From assembly GCF_026222555.1 (NCBI RefSeq), contig NZ_CP098511.1:1593501-1657500 (forward strand): a stretch of 64,000 nucleotides of DNA. Reading direction: 5' to 3'. Source of the stretch: Aquimarina sp. ERC-38. Lineage in GTDB: Bacteria; Bacteroidota; Bacteroidia; Flavobacteriales; Flavobacteriaceae. The notes under the pieces are model-generated. The model had not been told where the DNA came from. It searched no databases and saw nothing but the letters and a program-made list of their open reading frames with translations. The translations under genes were made by a program, and so were the position numbers. Positions 57,801 through 64,000 of this stretch are shown here, in pieces; position 1 is the first letter of the stretch, and each line of letters begins with the position of its first letter.

Positions 57801-58990
57801 GGTAGCGGATTAAATAATTCCTTATTGGTATCGTATAAAGCAATTCCTTCCAGGTTTGCAACCAGATACACCTGACTACTGTCAAGAGGTGCTATATTGG
57901 TGACAATACCTGCATGCGGTCCCAGTCCGTTTTCTAATCCCAGTTGATAATTTTTAAACGGATTTTGGTTTACATCAAAGGTAAATATACCTTTGTTAAA
58001 GGTGCTGTACCAACAAACTCCTGTACTTGTAACCTGAATTGAACTTGATCTTAATACCCCAGTATCCGGTTTAAAGTAGGAAGTTTTGTAGGCTTTATCT
58101 CCTAGAAATAAATCAATATTATCAATATAGATTAAACCATCGTTTAAGGTTCCAAGCCACATATTGTTTAAAGGGTCTATATGTAACGAATGAAACCTAA
58201 ATGCTTCTAATTTTGTTTGTTTAAAAACAAAGGAAAATGTACTTCCATTTTGCTTAGCCTCAATAATAGCAATACCGTTCTCCAGAAGTACTCCAAAAGA
58301 ATGATCATTAATTTTAGCAATTGCCTTGGAGTAAGGTATAGAATCACTTAGAATCTTTTTATACGTTTTTGATTCTACATTAAATATAAACAGACCTACG
58401 GAAGTAGTGAGCAGGTAATTAGCATTATCTAATGTCACAATGTCAAATGTAATAATGTTCTCTCCTAATTCGCTTTCGGGAGGTCGGTAATTACCGATAA
58501 GAGCTTGATTTTGATTAAATAAGAGAACGCCTCTTTTTTCTGTGGTACATACGAGTAATTGCTTCTCTTTATGGTATATAATTTTACGGATGATCGGTCC
58601 CGTAGTACCTGATTTTTTTAGTTTGTTTGAATATACATTGGTAAATTTTTGCTTTTGATAGTTATAAATCGAAATACCCTGATCCGTCCCAATCCAGATA
58701 TTTTGCTGATCATCTTCAGCCATGCATCTTACCCTGTTGCTTACCAGTACATTTTTATCAACGGTATTTTTAAATACTTTAAAACCATACCCATCGTATT
58801 GATTTAGTCCGTCATACGTCCCAAACCAGATAAATCCCCTGAAATCTTCTAGTATTGAAGTAACTCCGTTATGCGCTAAACCATCAGAGATCGTAAGGTT
58901 TTTCTTTACTTCTAAAAATTTTTCCTGGCTATACAGACATAAAGAGATAAGATAAAATAGGGTAAATAGGTATTTATTTACAGTAAGCAT
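54857..58990 (-). CDS. Hybrid two-component system regulator (HTCS)
   Basis: This 1377-residue one-protein sensor controls the PUL. A signal peptide (LFTLFYLISLCLYSQ) leads to two-component propeller repeats (about 30-700), a Y_Y_Y domain (about 710-780) and one membrane helix at about 790-812. The histidine kinase has His864 in SNISHELKTPL and ATP-binding boxes NNAFKYT, GNGIDQKD and GSGIGLAFAKRL. A receiver domain has Asp1172 in VISDVQMP, and an AraC-type helix-turn-helix ends the protein (SVNEVYVMTGFKSRTHFSKL). It should bind an oligosaccharide outside the inner membrane and activate the neighbouring transport and enzyme genes. Confidence 0.95.
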   Translation of the reverse strand: MLTVNKYLFTLFYLISLCLYSQEKFLEVKKNLTISDGLAHNGVTSILEDFRGFIWFGTYDGLNQYDGYGFKVFKNTVDKNVLVSNRVRCMAEDDQQNIWIGTDQGISIYNYQKQKFTNVYSNKLKKSGTTGPIIRKIIYHKEKQLLVCTTEKRGVLLFNQNQALIGNYRPPESELGENIITFDIVTLDNANYLLTTSVGLFIFNVESKTYKKILSDSIPYSKAIAKINDHSFGVLLENGIAIIEAKQNGSTFSFVFKQTKLEAFRFHSLHIDPLNNMWLGTLNDGLIYIDNIDLFLGDKAYKTSYFKPDTGVLRSSSIQVTSTGVCWYSTFNKGIFTFDVNQNPFKNYQLGLENGLGPHAGIVTNIAPLDSSQVYLVANLEGIALYDTNKELFNPLPFAISKTDAKNTEDVYVDSNKNVWLTIKNKGLYQVKAGSKTLQKIKADHIPKFDMITPRSFSEDTDGNIWIGGLYDVYKITMNTDNTVANIESLNANVFFKDNKLSLVRCVYVDPLYDFLWFGSDSNGLFRIKLEANVAVNKLKIDQFTQTIDDKYSLSSDFITSVVRLPNKELWVGTEGGGICRVKNSTGTPKFEIFSEKQGLSNNVVKSLQSDDNANLWISTNIGLNKFDLANRSFRKFGINDGLPFEDFWFISAKLKNGYYIFSGLDGICYFNPENISNTESLPRLAFGEFKIFNKSVTPGDKISNRVLFDTTLDQVDELQLKYNENVFSVELKSLHFSNPDNHSLKYRLLPVNEKWIQVPSDEQNIYYNGLPPGQYTLQVKASNSLGEWTKPKILSIIISPPFWKTWQAYLLYGLGALLLLFIVIKIILRIQKLNYNLQLEQVEIDTITRSNEEKLRFFSNISHELKTPLTLIKGPVDNLSDKFGYIPDINEKLQLIRRQSKKIGQLVDQTHDFQKANANLLKMNYTRFHFNAFIEELIMDFRFMAKNDQKQLEVISHHPDIIVSADQDKLEKVFNNLLNNAFKYTKANDAITIELESHGKDLIVKVKDTGNGIDQKDLVHIFERFYQSHKQHNKHINGSGIGLAFAKRLVEMHYGYIYAKSELHKGTTFFVRLPVVKKKEAKDEDLIQKTILTAEDEFTFEEQMIKEDDLSKIVIDSEFSEILIFFVEDNSDMRMYISEALSKFFKVKTFSNGKECLDEMDQMWPDIVISDVQMPVLNGLDLCKSIKSDIKTSHIPVILLTALADIENQIQGIRDGADDYIRKPFNIEHLITRIEALLRNRQQLRKRFQIGIPLTKENNINNRNDNAFLEKLYNLIEDNLDNQNLNLDDFIKELYMNRTHFYQKVKALTDLTPFEVLKKYRLKKAADLLVQQNKLSVNEVYVMTGFKSRTHFSKLFKEHYNVTPGKYAKSQTEKYG

Positions 58991-59081
58991 TCAAATCCGG
59001 TTACGAAAGGTTAAGAAATTATAATTGACAACGGTACTCTACTTGTTATATGATAAAACATAAAAGCCAGTCACATCAGAA

Positions 59082-59100
59082 TTTACAGATTTTCCGTAAA
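59082..59100. promoter_or_regulatory. Putative HTCS box upstream of the regulator gene
   Basis: TTTACAGATTTTCCGTAAA contains TTTCCGTAAA, identical to part of the box at 50212, and an inverted pair TTTAC/GTAAA. It lies 91 bases upstream of the HTCS start, within the 321-base gene-free stretch 58991-59311, which shows nothing else clear. Autoregulation is possible. Confidence 0.4.
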
Positions 59101-59311
59101 ACCTTGACTGTCACATAGCAGTTGATATGCGAATAAATATAGGTATTTTTTTAGTAAAGTAGTTAAATGGCAAACAGGAATTGTCTATAGAAGTTAAAAC
59201 ACCTATCCCTTACAATCCAACTGAAAAGCTACAATCATTACAAACCTGCTTAACCGGACTTGGAGTTATCAGTGTAGCAGGTTAGTGATTGCATTGTAAC
59301 ATAGATAAGGG

Positions 59312-61204
59312 CTACTGAAATTGTATGGTAGGTACATTCTTATCAGACTTGATCATTTCCGTTGCTTTACCGGAATAGGTATTTTTCTCAAATTTTATAT
59401 TTTGCGATGCATTAATATGTATTGCTGCATTCTGAGGATGTAATTGTGGAAAAGTCCCTGAATTGGTTATCGTATTTTCCTTGAAAAGCAGACCATCTGT
59501 ATTCGTAATTTCCAAAATTAAATTATCAAATTGATTAAAGGTGTTGTTTGATATTTCTATGTTTCTAAAAGCAATATTTTTATTATCATCGTCCGTGGCA
59601 AAGCGAATTACCCCCCGGTTAAAACCACTATGTTGATTATCCTGAAATATATTATTTCTTATAATAACATTAGCTGCGTTTCCGGATTCGAACCAATGCC
59701 CGCTTTCTACCGGAATGAGAATGGCCTCCATCTCCGTGCTAAAAAAATTATTTTCTATCACCGTTTTTTTAGGATTTGAAATCAATAGACCCCTGGCCCT
59801 ATTATTAGAAATTATACAGTTTTGAACTAATACATCCGGATAAGCATCGAGATTTTCTATCAAATCACCAATTTTTAAATCCTTAGGCAACTCTTCATTT
59901 AAAGTAATAATTTGATAGCGTTGATTGATATATTGAATGTTTTTTATAGTGGCTTTATCGTAGGCGAAAAAAGAGTTGCTTAATCTTACAAAACCCAAGG
60001 TGTCTTTTTTATTTCCTATTTTAAACCCTAATTGTTGATGATGTTCCATGCGCACACCGATAGAATTTTCAGATAAGATATCTACAATACTTTGATACGT
60101 CCCGTGTACATTTAGGGCATCATCTAGTTGGTTTGTAAATTTACTGTTCTTCAGGACTACTTTTCCCCGACATCCTACAAAATGAGTGGCATCTGCTGTA
60201 GTTGAGACCATCCTTCCCTTAGAAGGGGTAACGTTAAAATTGTCCAGAATTAAATCCGAAGAATTCTCAGCAATAATTCCCATACCGCCTGCATGGTGAA
60301 TCGTTACATTTGTTCCCTTAAAACCAGTAGTATGTTTTACACTAAAGGCAGGGGAAACCCGGTTAAAGCCTTGTGCACCTTTCATAGTTAATATTTCACC
60401 AACCGGGGGCAGTTCTTTTCTATGTCCAAAAACACGTACCAAACCAGGTTTTAACTGTTTGACTTTTATAATATATTCAGCACCCAGGTTTTTATACTCC
60501 GGTGCACGTTTATCGTATGCATATTTATAGGTGATCTTATCTGTATGGTTTCTATTTGTTTTAGGAATCTTACCTTTTGAAGTTATTTGAGTTGCAGCTT
60601 CTGTATTAAAAGCAATCCCTTTTCTTTTAGTGTCATATAAAATGGATTGTCCTAACTCATGTTCATAATAAGGTTTAATAAAATAAATCTGCTCATTTCT
60701 GATTTCATACGGATATTCATCCGAAATTTGCATGTCAAACGAGTTTTCTTCTTTGTTATTTGCAACAATTAACCCTTCACTATGAAAAGCTTCGCTCCAA
60801 TCTATAGTAACATTTTTAACCGTAATGTTTGCGCTATTCTCAATTAAAAAAGGTAGCATTACTCCATGAAAAATAAAGGAAGAACCTTGCCCATCTATAG
60901 TTAGGTTTTTAAAGTCATCCAGGGGGAAAGGGGTAGTAGTTAATAAATCTCCGTGATTAGATAAAAAAACAAATTTTTCAAAACCTTTGTCCGGATAAAA
61001 GTGGTACGTTCCCTTTTCAAATTTTATAGATGTTAACGCTTTATTTTCTAAAATTTTAGCAAGAACACTAGGGGTGGCATCTTCACTAATTTCAGTTGTA
61101 AATACCACTTCTGTGACTTCATTCTTTTCAGTAGTTATATTAGAATAAAAGTTTGTGGTTAGGAATGTAAAAAAAAGAATTACAGTATAGGTTCTAAAAG
61201 TCAT
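59312..61204 (-). CDS. GH110-like alpha-galactosidase, second copy
   Basis: This 630-residue secreted beta-helix protein is a paralogue of the 50303 protein. A signal peptide (TVILFFTFLTTNFYSN) is followed by beta-helix repeats (SANITVKNVTIDWSEAF, SSDLILDNFNVTPSKGR). STTADATHFVGCRGKVVLKN and LDDALNVHGTY match the paralogue at the same places. The two copies probably cut related alpha-galactosyl linkages in different contexts. It lies 180 bases after the GH2 gene stop. Confidence 0.82.
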   Translation of the reverse strand: MTFRTYTVILFFTFLTTNFYSNITTEKNEVTEVVFTTEISEDATPSVLAKILENKALTSIKFEKGTYHFYPDKGFEKFVFLSNHGDLLTTTPFPLDDFKNLTIDGQGSSFIFHGVMLPFLIENSANITVKNVTIDWSEAFHSEGLIVANNKEENSFDMQISDEYPYEIRNEQIYFIKPYYEHELGQSILYDTKRKGIAFNTEAATQITSKGKIPKTNRNHTDKITYKYAYDKRAPEYKNLGAEYIIKVKQLKPGLVRVFGHRKELPPVGEILTMKGAQGFNRVSPAFSVKHTTGFKGTNVTIHHAGGMGIIAENSSDLILDNFNVTPSKGRMVSTTADATHFVGCRGKVVLKNSKFTNQLDDALNVHGTYQSIVDILSENSIGVRMEHHQQLGFKIGNKKDTLGFVRLSNSFFAYDKATIKNIQYINQRYQIITLNEELPKDLKIGDLIENLDAYPDVLVQNCIISNNRARGLLISNPKKTVIENNFFSTEMEAILIPVESGHWFESGNAANVIIRNNIFQDNQHSGFNRGVIRFATDDDNKNIAFRNIEISNNTFNQFDNLILEITNTDGLLFKENTITNSGTFPQLHPQNAAIHINASQNIKFEKNTYSGKATEMIKSDKNVPTIQFQ

Positions 61205-61384
61205 TGATATGATAAATTTTAGTCATTTTAAAAAATTTAATTACCAGTGGTAACAGCATATAAATTTGGATCAATTTCAGCTTTAAAAAGTAGGTAAGCG
61301 TACTTTTATTGTATCTTTTAGTTTTCAAATTGTTACCTGATAAAAATACGCCTTCAAGACGTTAACTCTGTATAAGTAAATATC

Positions 61385-63796
61385 TTAGTTTACCTTAATT
61401 TCTATAGAATTTTTAAGTTTCTCAGATTGTGCCGTTAATTGTAATTTTCCTTTTTTATGACCGGTTTTTAAAACGATGAGACACCTGCCTTTCTTAGTTT
61501 TTATAGAAGTAGTGTTGGTAAATCTAGTAGTATCGCTAATATTTCCATTTGAGATTCCAAGAATTTTACCATCCCCCAGGAGTTGAATATTCAATTCTGT
61601 TTCCTGATTATTTACTAAAACACCTTTTTTATCCAGAATACAAAGTTCTATTTGGACAATATCGTTGGTAGAAATTTCTTCCTCGACTATTTTAAAATTA
61701 ATCTTTTTGGGTTTATTATGTGTTTTTATTTCAAATTTACAAACCTCTTTTCCGTTGATAATACCTACTGCCTTTACAATGCCTGGTTGATAATTTACTT
61801 TTCGCCATTTCATAATCCAGTTAGGCACATCTGCCAGTTTTTTATTTCCTATCTTTTTTCCGTTTACGTATAAGTCCACAGATTCGCAATTGGTATAGGT
61901 GACCAGGTCATAAGGTTTGCCTTGTTCAAGGTTCCAGGTTTCATTTATGGGAGGCCAGTACCATTTACCGGAAGTAGAAAAGTCATTTGTGTCTCCTTCA
62001 TATACCGCAATCCTTACCATGGGTGTATCTGTCCAAAATGCCTGGTATAAGTACGATCTTTCTTTTCTGAAACCCGCAATATCAAGCAGACCAGTATCCG
62101 TACCTAGTTTAGGAAATTTTCTGGACTCTCCCAGATAATCAATACCCGTCCATAAAAAAGCCCCGATATTATGGTCATTTTCCAGCACATCAAACCAGGG
62201 TAACTTTTCTATATTTGAAAAGCGTTTTTCTTCAGAACTACTAAAATAGATATAACTTTCAGTACTTACATACGCTTTGCCCGGATTACGTTCTGCAATG
62301 GCTTCATTCCATTGTTCTCCATAATTTAAGGCAACCAGATCCATGTATTTGGTAGTTTTAATAATATCGTCAACCTTTTCCGCTGGATTTTTATCTTTAC
62401 CTCTTTCCATTCCGGAGATAACCGGCCGGGTGGGGTCAAGGGTTCTTACGAAGTTGGTATATTTTTTTAGTCCGAAACTTTGCCTGGCATCATCCGGGCT
62501 ATGATTTTCATTACCTACACTCCACATAATGACACTGGGGTGGTTTCTATCCCTAAAAATGGTTCGCCGATAATTTTCTTTCCATTCCAAATAAAAATTA
62601 GGATCCCCAAACCCATTAGGATTAAAAAAGTTACCACCTTTCTTTGCTCTGGACTCATTATCATACCACTTATCTACAAATTCATCCATCACCAGAAAAC
62701 CCATTTCATCAAATACATCCATAAGTTCGGGGGAAGCAGGGTTGTGCGCAGTTCTAATCGCATTACAGCCAATATCCTTTAGGTTTTGTAAGCGTCTTTT
62801 CCATACTTCGACAGGAACCGCAGCACCCAGTACCCCGGCGTCATGATGTATGCACAGGCCTTTTAGTTTTTTGTTTTTACCATTTAGGAAGAAACCCTTT
62901 TCGGCATCAAATTCAATAGTCCTGATTCCAAAAACAGATGTATAGTCATCGACTACTTTACCACCCACAATTATTTTGGATAGTGCTGTATACAAAACCG
63001 GGGTTTCATCACTCCATAATTCAGGAGACGAGATGATAATTTGCTGATCAACTTGATAATTCTTTAATAGTCCGGCATGTACTTGTGAAGAAGTAGCTCC
63101 TACTTTTAAACCCTCAGCATTATAAATTACGGTTTCTAACTCAAAATCTACGTTTCCCTTATAATTTTCTACGGTGGTTTCAATAGCTACCGTAGCTTCT
63201 TCCTTTGTAATTTTAGGAGTAGTAATAGAAGTACCCCAATTACGGATGTGGAGTTCATCAGTAACCCTTAACCATGTGTTTCTATAAATACCTGAACCAG
63301 TATACCACCTGGAATTAGGCTGTACGGAATTATCTACTCTTACCGCAATATGATTAGGTTCATCAAATTTTAAGAATAACGAAATGTCATAATAAAAACT
63401 GGTATATCCATCGTATTGATTTCCTACATGTTCGCCATTTACATAAATTTGAGCATGCCGGTAAACCCCGTCAAACTGAATTTCTATATGTTTATCCCTG
63501 TAGCTTTCAGGAAGGGTAAATTCTTTACGGTACCAAGCGATCCCTCCGGGTAACCAGGCATTTCGCCCGGAATTTTTCTGATCAAAATCAAATTCCCTAC
63601 TCCAATCGTGAGGTACATCCAGTATTCTCCAATTTGTATCATCAAACTCAGGTTCTTTAAAACCTATACTATCGGCTAACTGAAATTTCCAGTTTTTATT
63701 AAAATTTTCTGTTATTCTGATATGTTGCTTGACTTCTGGTTGTGAAGACAAGTTAAAACAGAGTAAACTGATCATTCCTAGAATGTAGAATTTCAT
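61385..63796 (-). CDS. GH2 family glycoside hydrolase (beta-galactosidase-like)
   Basis: This 803-residue secreted enzyme has a signal peptide (MKFYILGMISLLCFNLSSQ), an N-terminal sugar-binding domain (about 30-190, GIAWYRKEFTLPESY), an immunoglobulin-like domain, and a TIM barrel. The acid/base Glu430 lies in WSVGNENHSP and the nucleophile Glu513 in YVSTESYIYFS. A DUF4982-like piece and an Ig-like domain end the protein. The family covers beta-galactosidases, glucuronidases and relatives; galactan context suggests beta-galactosidase. It starts ten bases after another gene ending at 63806, so the two are in one operon. Confidence 0.92.
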   Translation of the reverse strand: MKFYILGMISLLCFNLSSQPEVKQHIRITENFNKNWKFQLADSIGFKEPEFDDTNWRILDVPHDWSREFDFDQKNSGRNAWLPGGIAWYRKEFTLPESYRDKHIEIQFDGVYRHAQIYVNGEHVGNQYDGYTSFYYDISLFLKFDEPNHIAVRVDNSVQPNSRWYTGSGIYRNTWLRVTDELHIRNWGTSITTPKITKEEATVAIETTVENYKGNVDFELETVIYNAEGLKVGATSSQVHAGLLKNYQVDQQIIISSPELWSDETPVLYTALSKIIVGGKVVDDYTSVFGIRTIEFDAEKGFFLNGKNKKLKGLCIHHDAGVLGAAVPVEVWKRRLQNLKDIGCNAIRTAHNPASPELMDVFDEMGFLVMDEFVDKWYDNESRAKKGGNFFNPNGFGDPNFYLEWKENYRRTIFRDRNHPSVIMWSVGNENHSPDDARQSFGLKKYTNFVRTLDPTRPVISGMERGKDKNPAEKVDDIIKTTKYMDLVALNYGEQWNEAIAERNPGKAYVSTESYIYFSSSEEKRFSNIEKLPWFDVLENDHNIGAFLWTGIDYLGESRKFPKLGTDTGLLDIAGFRKERSYLYQAFWTDTPMVRIAVYEGDTNDFSTSGKWYWPPINETWNLEQGKPYDLVTYTNCESVDLYVNGKKIGNKKLADVPNWIMKWRKVNYQPGIVKAVGIINGKEVCKFEIKTHNKPKKINFKIVEEEISTNDIVQIELCILDKKGVLVNNQETELNIQLLGDGKILGISNGNISDTTRFTNTTSIKTKKGRCLIVLKTGHKKGKLQLTAQSEKLKNSIEIKVN

Positions 63797-63805
63797 AAAA
63801 GCGTG

Positions 63806-64000
63806 CTATTGAATGTTAAATTGCGCAGTCCCTTTTAATTTTTTTGAAGTTGCAGAAACTTTTAGAACACCCTTTGCGTTACCTATTCGTAATAAAGCGG
63901 TGGCAATACCTGCTTCTGCTTCTAATTTTTCCGGGTTAATTACGGACGCAGCTCCTTCCAGGCTTACTTTTATTTCCTCTGAAAAATTCGGGTTTACCGT
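63806..64000 (-). CDS. C-terminal end of a PUL protein, GH2-like (partial)
   Basis: The last 64 codons of a minus-strand gene that starts beyond the right edge; the stop is TAG at 63808-63806. The visible sequence (TVNPNFSEEIKVSLEGAA, then AGIATALLRIGNAKGVLKV, ending LKGTAQFNIQ) resembles the C-terminal Ig-like domain of the GH2 protein that follows. It is therefore probably another GH2-type hydrolase, but the catalytic part is not in view. Confidence 0.7.
   Translation of the reverse strand, partial: TVNPNFSEEIKVSLEGAASVINPEKLEAEAGIATALLRIGNAKGVLKVSATSKKLKGTAQFNIQ

Overview
The window looks like chromosome from a low-GC member of the Bacteroidota, most probably a marine Flavobacteriaceae. 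The evidence is a SusC/SusD pair with a hybrid two-component regulator, a type IX secretion sorting domain, sulfatases and GH110-like galactosidases, TPR-AraC regulators, and several TAnnTTTG-type -7 promoter boxes. No rRNA, tRNA or CRISPR array was seen. The species cannot be named from this sequence.

Region 1 (1-26.1 kb) is an accessory peptide (RiPP-type) locus. On the minus strand at the left lies an export operon: a cyclic-nucleotide-binding protein, a TolC-like outer membrane protein, an HlyD-like adaptor, and the start of an NHLM-type ABC transporter with an N-terminal C39 peptidase, cut by the window edge. An AraC-type regulator lies upstream. At 20.8-25.1 kb, also on the minus strand, is an array of six intact nitrile-hydratase-like-leader (NHLP) precursor peptides, two decayed copies, and a GT1-like glycosyltransferase placed inside the array. 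The cores lack cysteine, and several are rich in Pro, Trp and Ile. No YcaO, LanM, LanB or radical-SAM maturase is visible in the window. The C39 transporter presumably cleaves these leaders after Gly-Gly and exports the cores.

Between exporter and precursors (7.4-19.3 kb) is an AT-rich plus-strand island: a membrane TPR-AraC regulator, an unlisted 49-residue Gly-Gly peptide, and two repeats of a prolyl oligopeptidase plus subtilase pair, both subtilases being broken. It also holds a secreted DinB-like protein and a membrane protein of unknown function. An IS66 transposase remnant and an alpha/beta hydrolase follow. A 15-base motif is shared by the promoters of the regulator and the small peptide.

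Region 2 (26.2-41.6 kb) is mostly housekeeping: a 2-hydroxyacid dehydrogenase, DUF1801, MscS, a HupE/UreJ-like protein, dCMP deaminase, an S41 peptidase, MarC, DUF3109, an ECF sigma factor with a membrane partner, ribonucleotide reductase NrdB and NrdA, and dGTPase. Several of these act in dNTP metabolism.

Region 3 (41.7-64 kb, all minus strand) is a polysaccharide utilisation locus: sulfatase, surface lipoprotein, SusD, SusC, GH110-like galactosidase, second sulfatase, a T9SS-sorted protein, a hybrid two-component regulator, a second GH110-like protein, a GH2 enzyme, and the end of another similar protein. The gene set suggests a sulfated galactan with alpha-1,3-galactose linkages; this substrate is an inference.
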